DNA of 64,000 nt from Paraphysoderma sedebokerense. Its lineage: Eukaryota; Blastocladiomycota; Physodermatomycetes; Physodermatales; Physodermataceae. Positions 33,418-45,093 of the stretch are shown in pieces. The notes under the pieces were generated by a model. It was not told the origin of the DNA. It did no database searches and saw only the letters and a list, made by a program, of their open reading frames with translations. Both the position numbers and the translations under genes were made by a program. Position 1 is the first letter of the stretch, and each line of letters begins with the position of its first letter. Where the stretch lies: assembly GCA_025602915.1 (NCBI GenBank), contig JAHLJZ010000092.1:1-64000 (forward strand). Direction: 5' to 3'.

Positions 33418-35988
33418 ATGAAACATTGTTTCGCTGTCATCGCCTTTTTGGCATGCCTCGCTAATGCGGATGTGTATCTACACAACCCCAGAGGCTCCAA
33501 TAACCGTTGCGACGAAAAAAGTATGAATTGCGTAAAAATATCCAACAATATAAAAGAGTCAAAATTTCTAATCGACTAACTATTGATATTCATTTTTTTT
33601 TACTCATCCTCGACAGATAATAACGCCAACAACAATAATCGTATCTTCGATTCGCAGAACAATGCTCAAGGTGGTTACCCCATCACACAATCAGGACAAA
33701 TGGAAGTGTTCGAAGGAACTGTAAGTTTTACCAAAATGTGGAACATCGCCAAAGACATCCATCTAATCTGAGCTTCTAGGTTCTCCCACTGAGATGGGCC
33801 ACCCAACACGGTTGTAATACCGCCAATGAAGAATGTACAGTTATCGTACAAGCTATGTGCGCCAACGATTTAACCGACGGTACTCCCCAAGGCAATGGCG
33901 GCAACACATGTACTCAAACCCGTCCTGAGAATCAAGCTCAAATCAGAGAAAACGATCAATTCGCTATGCATGAGTCTGCTGAGTTTTATGCTAAATGCAA
34001 AGAACGAGAGAGAAACCCGAACTTATTTACAGCTGATCAGAATTTGAAAGGAAAAGACAGCAGGTTTACTAGACAGAACCCTAAGGGAAAACGTTCTGGA
34101 TTCGAATGCCCTACGGAAAGAGTACGTCTCAAATTTGTAGATGCGTATTGAGTTGCAGCACGTGATTGACAATGTCGAATAATTCAGGATTACTTCCCTA
34201 CATGGATTCCGAATCCTTTCTTTGACAGTGAGTTTTTCAAGTTGATAAATCGAGCAAACGGAAATGCCCATACTAATATTACTTTTTCTTATTAGTTGCT
34301 GTCTTGACAAGTAACACTGATCGATGTGGCCTCTATCAAGCCAAGTCTCAGAATGTTGATCCGAAAGGAGAATGCTCAAATCCCAGAGCCAACGATCCCG
34401 CTAGATGCGCTGAACTCGGTGGTACTTGGAACTTGGCCCCTCTCCCTCTCAACATTTCTGCACCCGATTGTATTCGTGCCCAAGCCTCCAACCAAAACCG
34501 CCTTGGTGACATTGCTGCTGGCAACATGTCTTCCTACGATTGGCTTGTCCCTCAAGGTCTTGTCCCAGCAGGTCAAGACAGCACAAAATGTGTCCTTCGA
34601 GTTAGATACAATATTACCTCTGCCGATGCCCCTTTCAACTTTACAGCCGCTGATAACAACAGATTGAAGAAGAACCCGGTGGTAAATCTCGGCAATGGTG
34701 TCAATATGAGGTATATACTTAATCCACCAATAATATGTATCGTCAGACGTACTGACATATGTCTGCTTTATGTTAGATTCGCTGTCAATACCGCCCAAGT
34801 GGCCCGTACATTTGAAGATCGTTCGTTTGTTTTCAATGTCCGAAAACGACCCGCCGAGCTTGCGGCAGCAACTATTCATTCCGTAACTGTCATGGGTCGC
34901 CGCGGAAACATTGCTCAGATTGGTCCCAACTCCATTGAATACGAATTCGCCCCAAGAAAGTTAGCCGCCAAGCCTGGTGATGTCATCAACTTTCAATTCC
35001 TTGGCTCCAACTTTGACCCACAAAATAATGACGGAGAGGGTAAAAAAGGCACATCTCGTAGCAACTTGGTGAGTAACGCAACGGACAGTCATCCATTAGA
35101 TTTATATATGCTTACTTATACTGTTGCACCAAAGGTACCCGCCGCCGCAAACGCCCCTGACAGATATGTTGGAGCTGAACTCAGCACTTTCTCTGGATTA
35201 TTCACAGCCGAAGATTTTACTGCGCTTGCCATGGTTGGTCAGAACCCAGCTAAGTGTAGAAAGAATAACCTCGGGCAAGACGAAAATGCCAACGACGCCT
35301 GTGAATTTTTAAATGCCGCTCCTGATTATTTGTAAGTACATTAAGATTTTATTTAACAGCTTACAATCGTCGTTGTCGCTCTTGTAGTTAACAATCCGAA
35401 ATGTTTTGTAGTGGCCGTCAAGTCACTGTTCAAAACGGACAAGCTGGAGAATTCAACTTCATTTGCAGTCGCAACAACAACTTCAGCAACCGCAATCAAG
35501 CTTTCACTTTGGTTCGTGATCCTGCTGCACCTGGTGCTGTCGGAAGTGGTCCTAAGATCACCGGAACAGCTGAAGCAGTGAGCGTTAGTGGTAATGGAAA
35601 CGGTCAAGCTAAGAAGCAAGGCAAACAGCAACAAAACCAAAATGATGCTAAGAAGAAGGATGCTAAAGATGCGGCTAAACAAGATCCCAAACAACAAGAT
35701 CCGAAAAAGCAAGACCCGAAGCAACAAGATCCTAAACAACAAGATCCTAAACAACAAGACCCCAAACAACAAGACCCTAAGCAACAAGACCCTAAACAGG
35801 AAAACCCTAAGCAAGATCCTAAGCAAGCTGATTCAAAGAAACAGGGCGATAACGCTAAGCAACAAGAAACAAAGAAAGCTGGATCTAAACAGCAAGAAGT
35901 GAAAGCGGCCGCTGCCAACAACGAAGTATACAAACCGAGAGGATATGTCAGAAATCGATTATTCCGCCGTTTTAGAAATGTCGCATAA
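33418..35988 (+). CDS. DD3-3-like secreted protein with Gln/Lys repeat tail
   Basis: Eight exons (33418-33520, 33617-33720, 33780-34121, 34188-34227, 34296-34710, 34777-35068, 35135-35331, 35412-35988) close in phase to 689 residues. A signal peptide precedes DVYLHNPRGSNNRCDE, then FDSQNNAQGGY, LRWATQHGCNTANEEC and CTQTRPENQAQ, all hallmarks of the secreted DD3-3 family named from Dictyostelium and found in protists and early fungi. The family has no established enzymatic function that I know of. After the conserved part (to about residue 545) an unusual Lys/Gln/Asp/Pro tail repeats QQDPK about eight times and ends in a basic RNRLFRRFRNVA segment. The tail looks like a lineage-specific addition. 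Confidence 0.82.
35690..35825 (+). repeat. QQDPK-coding 15-bp tandem repeat
   Basis: A 15-bp unit (CAACAAGAYCCYAAA type) repeats about eight times in the last exon of the DD3-3-like gene. The protein unit is conserved while third positions vary, suggesting selection on the peptide as well as recent expansion. Confidence 0.8.
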
Positions 35989-36348
35989 AGCAACTTGACA
36001 GACAAATTAAAATGATAAAGATTATATAAAGTATAAATTAGTAGCGTATTCTATTAGTATTATTATTGTAAGATATAGTGGAGTCACGTTGTCGATGAAG
36101 CAATGATGACATGTAAATAATATTTTTCCTTGAATATATCGAGCCGCAGCTGGAATGCGTTTTACAAAATCAAATGTCTATCTGCTACACCTCTTTCCAT
36201 TTCAAGCCACCCATGACGCATATCTTTTTTGTGAATCTACTTCCGGGAAACGGAATTAAGAGCGACAGCTTGTTCGTGACTTCGTTATAATCGGAACTAG
36301 ATCAGAATGAAATGCGACAGGTCGTTCAAAAATGACATGATAAATACA
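35989..36348. other. convergent intergenic spacer
   Basis: Contains the 3' ends of the DD3-3-like gene (plus) and CLP1 (minus). No other feature seen. Confidence 0.5.
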
Positions 36349-38981
36349 TTATGATGAGAAAGTCTGCGCATATTCGTGATAAAAGATGAAGACAACGAGA
36401 GAAACATACACATAAACAAAACCTTCGCTGCATTTCCACACCACAGTCTCCATTCCATCATCACCATCCTCTCCGCCCGTCTCCTTTCCTTCTTTTGCGC
36501 TGCTGCCTTGTAAGCTTTTAGTGCGCGTTCTGACGAACAGTTCTTCTGATTCCGAAACGACACTTAAGATACTGCCAATTAGAATATTACCATCTGAAAC
36601 TTGAATAACTGATATTTTCTCAGAAATAGAAGCGGTCGTTTGAGGAAGATGTAGGCTCTGCGAGGAGGGCGATGTCGATTCGGTATCTGGCTGTTCCTGA
36701 GCTATCTCTTCAATAAATCAATGTCCAAGGCAATATCAGCAACATACGGTTTTTCTCGAGTTCATGAAAGAGTCGAATGTACCTTCGCCAACCCGCACAA
36801 CTTTAATTAGGGCCCACGGAACATTGATTCTATGAGGACTCAGTTCCAATTTACGTGGGATGCCATAAAAATATTCCCTGATTTTCGTGCTTGTTAAAGT
36901 CTTTACTTGATCTTCGTTTAATGGCGTTAGATTTGGCAGGGAGACTAATCTAAGGATCTGTGGTGAAGTGGATAAGGTTGAAGGAAATTTCTCAACCAGA
37001 GCGGTGTAGAGTTCCGGGTTTGAGAGCACGAGGATAGCGTTCACTGTGGATGGAACGATAATCAGTATAACGAAAGGTAAAGAATAAGTGTTCGGACCAC
37101 TGACCTTTGAAAGATTCAATAGCCTGGATTACTGCATCATACGCTAGTCCTTCAGGCTTAATCAGACCAACAGTGTCAATAACCATTCCCGAACATCGTG
37201 CTGCGCCATGGATCCAAAGGGATAACCACAGTTAAGAAAGAATAGCAAGAATACATAACCAATGAAGTTCTATGTCGTGAGTGATTTGTAAAAGGTTAAC
37301 TTTCGACGCGGAAGATATGATTATAATACCTGCAAGATCACTTTCGCACCGCTTTTCCACATCCCTCGCCAACTTGTTCACCAAGAACTTGTAGTATTGG
37401 AAATTCTCTTGGTGGGTGTTGAATCCATAGTAGTACGTTAACGGGATATCACCTGGCGAGAGATACGATTGCGCATATTGAGGGAAGGAATTTTCGTCAT
37501 CATGTAATTCTCGGTCACGACTAGACGAAGAAATGGAAAGATGAGGACAACGTACCGGAACTGGCAGTCGTCAAGCCATTGCTCAGTAAGTGTCCCATTG
37601 AGGGATCTATGATCTGTGTTACACACATGGCAGATACCGTTCCTGGAATAGCTACCGAACCCTATGCTAAATCATTAAGAAAATAGGGCAAAGCGATCGT
37701 CTGGAAAAAAAAATTGAGTAATCATACCATTCCAATATCTAAATCAACAAACAGTGGTGTCCTTCCGCATTTAAGGGCATATGACAGTAGAATTTTTGAT
37801 AAAGTTGACTTGCCGGAACTGGGTGAGCCGACAATCATAACCTGCAATAGATTTTGGAATTGACACATCCAGTATTCGTCAGTACGCAATCACAGTGCAT
37901 AATGAACAAGGAAGGAACGATTGCCGACAGAAAAACATAGAAGAAAATCAAACCTTGGGTCCCATTCCTCGTTTATCGTCGGCATCCTCTCTCATCTGCT
38001 CCAATGCCACATGAACATTCAAATACGAATTCATTGCGTCTGCCGACTCCTTACAAATGACTTCAGATACGGTTGTGCCTGTGATGTGTTGAAGTTGAAT
38101 CGCTAAGGAGAATACTATGATTCCGCATTAACAGATATTGTAATTCATAATCACCAAGCTCCCTATAAGAAAAAAAAGTAACAAAGGATATTTCAATTTC
38201 GCATCCTTCCCAACTCCAGACGCCAAAATTTATGCCAGTAAAAGTGTACGGAATATTTGCAGCGAGCTCGTTTCCATTTATTTCGGCATTACCTGCGGTG
38301 ATCTAATATAAGGTTTCGAATAGAAGAATGCAGAAGTGTAGCCGAAATTTGATGCGGGAGGTAGCGAAACCGTGAAAAGATCGGGCCGAACGAGTATGTT
38401 TGATAATACATTTCATAAAGACGCCATTAGAAACAAATATAAATAAAGATTGCTTCGTTAGAATTTGTAGTTATTCAACGAAATTCAGTAGGGCCGTGAT
38501 GCCATCTTTAAGATGTTCGGAACGAGACATAGCGAACCAGCTTTGCCAAATCCCATTAGTACTGAAATCACCATAATTTAATTCTAATTCTAAATGCTCT
38601 CTGAAATGTTAAAGATTAAATTGAAAAAGGCTTCACACCAAACTCATAACAGTAAGCACCGATATTTTCTCTTCAAAAATGGCCAAACACGAATGGACAT
38701 AGCCCCAAGGAACAATACACAGAGGGAAGACTAATCATAAACCACACATAATGATAACAACAAAACAAAACTCTCGATGTCATATATCGAAACCGCATAA
38801 CTCAAATCAAATAATAAATCACCCCAAGTTAGTTTACCTGTATTTTGACATCACATCCAAAATCTACTTGTACTTTCAATTCTTCTTCGCCGCTTAACTG
38901 TACCTTTCTAGTATTCTGCTAATCGTAGTTATATGGTAAATTTTATAATTCAGGCAAATATCCGATCGTATACGAATTCAT
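36349..38981 (-). CDS. CLP1: CLP1, polynucleotide kinase-fold subunit of the mRNA 3'-end processing complex
   Basis: Well-supported exons: 37841-37728, 37661-37556, 37452-37330, 37200-37105, 37043-36748 and 36690-36349, all in phase. Upstream exons near 38292-38180 (GNAEINGNELA ... WSWEGCEIEI) and 38102-37954 (TGTTVSEV ... YLNVHVALEQMR) have the right family content but their exact junctions are not settled. An N-terminal exon (LKVQVDFGCDVKIQ) lies near 38840-38900, with the start codon unresolved. Motifs: Walker A VGSPSSGKST, VDLDIGMGSVAIPG, TYYYGFNTHQENFQYYK, MVIDTVGLI, and a C-terminal beta domain. The Walker A reads SPSSGKST where the family usually has GPTDVGKST; the Lys is kept. CLP1 acts in pre-mRNA cleavage and polyadenylation, and in some lineages in tRNA splicing as a 5'-OH RNA kinase. 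Confidence 0.85.
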
Positions 38982-39567
38982 TGACGATGAAAGAGCGGAG
39001 GGCAGATAAATCAAGAGATAGCAACGATTAAACTTCACCCCTGTCCAGACCGTTAAAAGAAGATAACAAACCGAAGGACGATCATTTGAGAAGGATACCG
39101 ACATATGGTCAGTATAAAAGTCTAGTCGAAAACGAGCCCACCGCAGATGCGTAAGATTTCGGTCCTCTCTAGTTTGGTTTCGGACTGATCTAGCTTGTGA
39201 GCTCTTGTCGAGTCGCTATCACGCAGAAATCAGTCTTAATTTTCTAGTGAAATTACGAGGCGCCGGGGATTCTTTATTAAGCTAATAACGTATGAAATTC
39301 ATATGGATAGTAGTACAATACTCAATTCAAATGGAATGAATAAGTCAGGTTTAAATTACACCGCCGAATCCTTGCAATGTCAGCCATTCAATCATCCTTA
39401 CAAGACACATTCAGGATGTATATTGCAGTGTCAGCGATACGGTCAAGGTTTTGTGGAGAAAAAACTATATGACCGCAAATGATTGTCAAAGTTTCAAGGG
39501 ACTGGAGTGAGAATTGATATATTTACAGGAATTTCATTTTAACAACCCAAGAAGCCGATACCAGCAA
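38982..39567. other. intergenic between CLP1 and ZMAT2
   Basis: The promoter side of CLP1 and the 3' flank of ZMAT2. No ORF, repeat or RNA gene could be supported. Confidence 0.45.
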
Positions 39568-40680
39568 TCATTTCTTTGAACTACCAAATCCGCCGAACCC
39601 CATTAATTGTGCCATTTCGTCTTCTTCATTCACATCTGCTTCGTCATCAAAATCTCTTTTACTAGTTCGTCCATTTTGTTCCCGGCCTTCGTCTGAATCC
39701 GCTGTCCGCCTTCGCTTTCCATTTTCTTCCTCATCATTATCATCGCTTCGTTCATCATTATCTTCTTCATCAGAGGGTGCCCGCCGAGAATATCCATTCT
39801 GTTTTTTCCTTTTCTTATTCTCTCTTTTTCGGCGTTTAGCTTCTAGTTCTTGCTGCTTTAGGAGTTCAACTCGGGCATCGAGGTCTGTATAACGTAAGTT
39901 AAACTCTGGTAAGAAAAAGCCAAAACAAATACTAGTCATCTGAAGTGACAGACCATATTCTTTAGCAACATCCTCTTTCTTCCTTTTCAATGCGTCCAGC
40001 CGGCTCTTCACATCATCTACTGTCGATCGTTTAACTTTTAACGAGATCCCGAGGGCCTGTTGGTCTGCAAAAGAGGGAAGATTGGGAGCGGAAAATAACA
40101 GACAGGAGTGAAACAAAGACGTTAGTCAATTTTGCAATCCATCTAAAATTGGACTTGAACATTAGAATGAGCAGAAGGAGCTTAGGTAATGGGGATGGCC
40201 AAATGCAGGCAAACCTCCTTGAACCTCCAGCCTCTTCAATTGCACACTAAAACTTACGTCTCCGTCCGTTTATATGGTCCAAATAATTCACCGAATCCTT
40301 TAACACACAATCACAGACACTACAATAGAACCCCGGAGTTGCACTGGCATTACTGGTCGCTGCTACTTGTACCACTTGAGTTTTTCCAACCATGGACTCT
40401 AGTTTCAACTTCGCCTTTCTCGACTCTAAAAACTGAAGTTCGGCGGCATCGACGGGTGGTTTGGATGATTTAGGCTTTTCAGATGGTGGTGGTGGTGGTT
40501 CTGACGACGCAGAGGAGCCATATTTTGATTTATCCCACGTTCGCCTGAAAGAAGTGTCGGACTACGCATTGAAAAGCGAAAGTAAGTCAATCATAACGAA
40601 AGTATAGTTCATACTCTAACATTGCATACAAGAAAGAGAAAGAAAAACTTTACCGTTTTGGCTCCGTAGAAATTAGACAT
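39568..40680 (-). CDS. ZMAT2: ZMAT2/SNU23, U4/U6.U5 tri-snRNP zinc-finger protein
   Basis: Four exons (40680-40654, 40561-40258, 40064-39954, 39884-39568) close in phase to 252 residues. In order: RRTWDKSKYG, an alpha-helical LESRKAKLKLESMVGKTQVV segment, the U1-type C2H2 finger YCSVCDCVLKDSVNYLDH followed by INGRRH, then QQALGISLKVKRSTVDDVK, a Lys/Arg/Glu-rich helix and the terminal MGFGGFGSSKK signature. These match ZMAT2 (yeast Snu23) from end to end. It helps stabilise the U6/5' splice-site region before spliceosome activation. A long Asp/Glu-rich insert near residues 175-235 is longer than in animal forms. The acceptor at 40561/40562 was chosen over a nearer AG because only it keeps the frame. 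Confidence 0.92.
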
Positions 40681-41199
40681 TTTGTGGAAGGATTTTGTAA
40701 GATTTCGACTGTGAGTGATATCTGGAATTCTGAACAAAGACCAGGAAGGACTCCATTTGGCGCCGTTAATATATTCACGTGACATTTAAATTAACCTGCC
40801 TGTCTGAGTTCTTTTGTGAAGCTTGGGCATAAAAGTGGACATGAAAGTTTGAAATGGCAGCTATGCACGGTCGAAAATAATATATACCAGAGATGTACAT
40901 CATAATGAGGTAAAAAAGCAATCACAGAAAAGATATCGAAACACTCTTCGATTTCAACCATCTCTTTATATCTGTTCAGACAAAAGTGCGAGTCGCTTCT
41001 CACTGTCTCGTCCGTAAGATTAACAGATATAAAATATCCGTATTCTTGTGATATATCATATGCAATATGAAAGTTCAAAGTTCGGAATTTATTTGATGCC
41101 TGCGACCCTGTCCGATGTCACTTCTAAATCATCTATATCATTTATCACATTTCATGCATAGCACAAGGACTTAACTATTTATAACCATTCAGTAATAAT
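40681..41199. other. intergenic
   Basis: The ZMAT2 promoter and the 3' flank of the small chitin-binding-like gene. A 95-codon minus-strand ORF at 41078-40791 has no recognisable family and is not called. Confidence 0.4.
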
Positions 41200-41486
41200 T
41201 TAAGCTGCATGACCGGGATAAACGGTATTCCCGTTTTGAACACATCTAGGTCCGATAGGTTGGGGTGGTTGCCATGCACCTAATCAAATACAAAATACAA
41301 TTAATCCTGAGAACAAAGAGGCATTTTTTTATGACATTTGAGGAATCAAGGCTGAATATATCACTTACCCCAGACACATGTTTGAAATTGGTTGTTGCTA
41401 ATGCATCTTTGATGGCCACTAGTACAAGCTTGGGCCGATCCAGCAAGAAAGACTAGAGCGAACGCAAAGAGGGAGGCGGATTTCAT
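41200..41486 (-). CDS. minimal secreted chitin-binding-like module (family B, N-module only)
   Basis: Two exons (41486-41369, 41279-41200) give 66 residues. A signal peptide (MKSASLFAFALVFLAGSAQA) is followed directly by CTSGHQRCISNNQFQTCVWG-AWQ, then PIGPRCVQNGNTVYPG. The spacing C-x5-C, the FxxC-x2-G-xW pattern and the late Cys resemble carbohydrate-binding module CBM19 of fungal chitinases; this is by eye and moderate. The same module, with the intron at the same phase and an equally long first exon (118 bp), forms the N-terminus of the genes at 46.2 and 48.0 kb, while this gene stops right after it. A TATA-like CATAAAAGG lies near 41555. Confidence 0.7.
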
Positions 41487-42143
41487 TGTTGATAATATAG
41501 TTCGATTAGATGTGAATTGTTGGTGTAACTTGTAAAAGGCAGGACTCGACTCCTTTTATGCAGTTTGCATTGATACCCTCCTGGAAATTTTTCCGAAGCT
41601 AGTTTTGGCGGTTATTGGTGAATTCGACACGGAATGCAAGCTTATCGCGTGCGCTGTTATTCATTGAGCCTGCGTGCAATCATTTCGACTTTAAGTATTG
41701 TCAAAAGAAATTAGAACGCAGAATTGGCTTTCAATGTTGAATAGTCCGGTTGCAGGAAGATGCAGTAAAAGTTTCATCCGCTAGTTCATCCGTTAATTGG
41801 CTCCGGAATAAAATTATGCCAGAAAATGACGATATTTTCGGTATTATTATCTATTAATAGTAATGGATTGTGGGTCTCTTAGATCATTGCTCAACTAATA
41901 TTGTAGAGAGGCAATGTCAAAGTGGATAAACCACCATTCTCGCACCAGCAAGGAGTGCTTCTCCAACTACACAAAGAAAGCAGATAACGAGGCCGCAACT
42001 GATATACAGTGCTATGAGAGGATAAATGGGTCTTGAAATAATCTTGGCAAAGATTGATTGAAGGCTATTCAAATGCTGCCTGACATCAATTTTCCAAAAG
42101 CGATATACAAGAATAAATAGAATTGTATTTTAGTAGATTAGAA
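41487..42143. other. intergenic
   Basis: The promoter of the minimal module gene and the 3' flank of PIGF; nothing else is supported. Confidence 0.45.
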
Positions 42144-43287
42144 TCAGTCTGCCTTGCCGTTATTATTATAACTTTCGGCTTGGATGCGCTTTAATTTGAG
42201 ACGTAAGAACAACACTCCAACTGTGTATCCTATAGAGGAACTGTAAACGCAGGATAGAGGCCACCTCTATTAAGGAATGGACAAGGAGAACGAACAAAAA
42301 GAGAAATGAGCGATTCTGCGATCTTTCAATCCATGGCGGCCGACATTTATTTGGAGGGAACACTGACCTGCCACCATTCGTCCCAATCTAATGGAAGAAC
42401 AAAAACACCTAGCCATAAGCCAAGCAGTGCCGCTGCATTCACGTACAACACCGGATGAGAAAGCCTGTTGGACTGTTGTCAGCGAAGTTCACTTAAGATA
42501 GATGCGAATAGGAATTAGAACCGTAACGAACATTTCTTCCCATGCTTTATCTCGCTTACTGTGTAATATGGAAAGAAAATCCATCTCTATCAATGTCGGA
42601 GATATGATGAATGTGGAAACAAACAGCGACAGGAGGTAAGTTTTCAACTTGTTTCTTTTTGCAGAGTGAAATAGAAAGGTGACTAAGTTAGCATTCTTTC
42701 AACCTGATACCGAGTCATCTCATTGACGATATAATATTCTTCGCCATACTTACAATACCACAGGGGCTCCAAACATTATAAGAATAAACTGAACTGGAAG
42801 CGAACCCAGTAGGGAAAACATGCCATGTTGCAAGATGCTTCCAATCTAAAATTGGGTATCACTCAGTCAGTTCCCAATATTTGAAAGCAGTCGTAACCTA
42901 ACTTTTCCAGAATCACCGGTATTCTATGCAAACTCTTCATGAAATCTAAATGCAGCAGCACATAGCTTGCAAACATACCAAGCTCGTCTTTCCACTTGCT
43001 GTTGCAACGGCCGATATGTTGGATGCATTTCTCTTCCAGTAGTAAGTTCCTTGTAAAACGGCAGCACCAATAACCCCTGCGCTTACTGTGTATGCTAGAG
43101 TCTCTGTAATCTGTTGATCCCCGATTGATATCGATTCATGCTCATGTTTGTGGAGATCCGGTTGCTTTTTGTGGCATGCTTTAAGCAAGGGAGAGGACAC
43201 AGCCAGAAGGGCGATGAGGAGGGATAGATTCAAGAGTGGGGCGTTAACCGAAAATGAAGAGCTTTGGGATTTCATAGTTGTCGACAT
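42144..43287 (-). CDS. PIGF: PIGF/GPI11, GPI ethanolamine phosphate transferase subunit
   Basis: Five exons (43287-42979, 42845-42754, 42654-42528, 42472-42368, 42266-42144) close in phase to 251 residues. It is a multi-pass membrane protein. Segments that identify it are LPVQFILIMFGAPVVL (family LFGAP motif), LKTYLLSLFVSTFI, AWEEMF, GLWLGVFVLPLDWDEWWQ and RWPLSCVYSSSIGYTVGVL, in the same order as PIG-F. It acts in the ER with the PIGO and PIGG catalytic subunits, adding ethanolamine phosphate to GPI. Family B and the 31.8-kb protein in this window are predicted clients of that pathway, though proximity is probably chance. Confidence 0.9.
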
Positions 43288-44313
43288 TGAAAAGCAGTTG
43301 CCATTTACTCTACCGAAAGTAGTGAAGATGCAGAGTGTACGGACTGACTGGACAAAGTTCAGTCTTCGGACGCGGGCGGACAGTCATAATTATATTCTCC
43401 GTAATAAAAATAGTCTTCGTATAATCTAGTCTCTGGTTCTTTCATTAGACTGAAAACTTAATTGTGTACCAATCTTTAGCTGATTAGACATCCGTCACCA
43501 CACCATTGGTCTCTGCCCCGTTGGGTTAACAGCGATTGCAACAGGAGAATGGACAATCTCGCACGAAATGTCCCAAAAACCATGACAAATTATTTATTAA
43601 GGTTATTTAATTTCTTAAAGATCGATTTTCTTTGCCGCAGTTTGAGTCGGCCCCAATCAACCAAAAAGCTCGAAGCACAAATACATCTGCCTAAGAAACC
43701 CATATTGCCAAAATATGTCTAAGTAATTAATCCCAAATATCGGTAATAAAAAGGACATTTGATATCATTTGATGTGTTGCGAGACACATGCATGTACAGT
43801 GGTACAGCATAGTGAGATAATGCTTTTTTTGTTCAAGTCATCGAGGATCAAAGCTCGATCAAGCAAACATTCATTTGGAACTGAGTAATTATGTAGCTAT
43901 TTTTAACCAGTCAAACATGCTTTTTTTTGACGGAGCCGTACCAATTCTTGTTGATGCAGATATCATAATATGGCAATTTTAGCGTATCGGATTAAAGTGT
44001 TTTTTTCATACCACAAGCCATAATCATTACCCTGTTGAATAGTGACGAGGCTGAACAATGTGTGAGCGGCACATACTGGCAGAGTTAGTTTTGTTTATCC
44101 GACATCATGATTTTCTCAAAACAATTGTTCCAAGGATGCTTAAATTCAGCAAACGCAGGGCGTATTGTTCTTTCGCGCAAATGTAGAGTAGCAATTTCGC
44201 GACTTGGTCTAAAAATATGAACCGAACAGGGTATAAATACCAGAGTGCCCAGAACGATACATTTTAACTTTGATAGTTCTGCAATCCTTTCACACCCAGC
44301 TCAACGAATAATT
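43288..44313. other. divergent intergenic region
   Basis: Holds the promoters of PIGF (minus) and the collagen-like family A gene (plus), the latter with a clear GTATAAATACC near 44230. AT-rich; no other feature. Confidence 0.5.
44229..44240 (+). promoter_or_regulatory. TATA box of the collagen-like family A gene
   Basis: GGTATAAATACC lies about 80 bp before the start codon and matches the TATA consensus. Most other secreted genes in the window have a similar box at a similar distance. Confidence 0.6.
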
Positions 44314-45093
44314 ATGTATACCAAATCTTTTGCTATCCTACTTATTGCTTTGGCCGTCTGCAACGTTACAGCACTCCCTCAAAACGGTTCAGGTAGTCCC
44401 AAGATCATGACTACCGGAGGAGGATGCTACTCGGTTAGTTTCGACGCCGGTGGAACAAACAACATAATCTGTGGAAATGGAGAGCCGAAAGTCTCCGACG
44501 AAGGAGGTTGTACTACAGTTACTATTCCTGGATCAACATCCAAAGCCAAAAATTGTGGTGGTTCGTTAGAAGTAAGCAATGGAGAGCCTGTGGCGATTGG
44601 TGGTGGTGGAGCACCCGGAAAGGACACTCAACCTGGTGCTGGCAGTGGTCAACCTGGAAAAGATGGTACCCCCGGCAAACCTAGTAAAGATGGACAACCC
44701 GGACCTGGAGACAGTCAGCCTAGTCCCGGTAAAGAAGGAAAGCCTGGATCTGGCGGCGGTCAACCTAACAAATGTGTCCCTACTGGCGGAGGTTCTCCTC
44801 CTGGTAAAGACGGTACTCCCGGCAATGGTGGAACCCCTGGCAACGACGGAAAACCCGGCAAAGATGGTGCTCCAGGAAAAGACGGTGCTCCAGGCAATGG
44901 TGGTGCTCCAGGTAAAGGTGCCGATCTTGGTAAAGATGGTAAAAACGGTACCAATGGTCAGCCTGGTAAGGTCGGTCAACCCGGATCTGGTGGTCAATCC
45001 AATAAAGGGGGTACACCTGGAAAAGATGGTAAACCCGGTTCTGATGGCAGCAGACCAGGTAAAGGTGGCAATCCTGGCAAAGGAGGCCAATAA
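44314..45093 (+). CDS. family A secreted protein with collagen-like Gly-X-Y tail
   Basis: 259 residues, no intron. The second in-frame ATG gives the signal peptide MYTKSFAILLIALAVCNVTA followed by LPQNGSGSPK, as in the minus-strand array. The core reads TTGGGCYSVSFDAGG ... ICGNGEPKVSDEGGCTTVTIPGS ... NC, keeping four cysteines. The tail (about residues 98-259) is rich in GKDGxPG and GxPGK triplets, a collagen-like pattern interrupted in several places and with one extra Cys (NKCVPTG). It lies 18 kb from, and opposite to, the main array. An extracellular fibrous or adhesive role is plausible but unproven. Confidence 0.75.
   Translation: MYTKSFAILLIALAVCNVTALPQNGSGSPKIMTTGGGCYSVSFDAGGTNNIICGNGEPKVSDEGGCTTVTIPGSTSKAKNCGGSLEVSNGEPVAIGGGGAPGKDTQPGAGSGQPGKDGTPGKPSKDGQPGPGDSQPSPGKEGKPGSGGGQPNKCVPTGGGSPPGKDGTPGNGGTPGNDGKPGKDGAPGKDGAPGNGGAPGKGADLGKDGKNGTNGQPGKVGQPGSGGQSNKGGTPGKDGKPGSDGSRPGKGGNPGKGGQ

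Noticed and set aside
35353-36005. Minus-strand Leu/Phe- and Cys-rich ORFs opposite the DD3-3 tail
   Set aside because: Shadow of the QQDPK repeat; no start context or family similarity.
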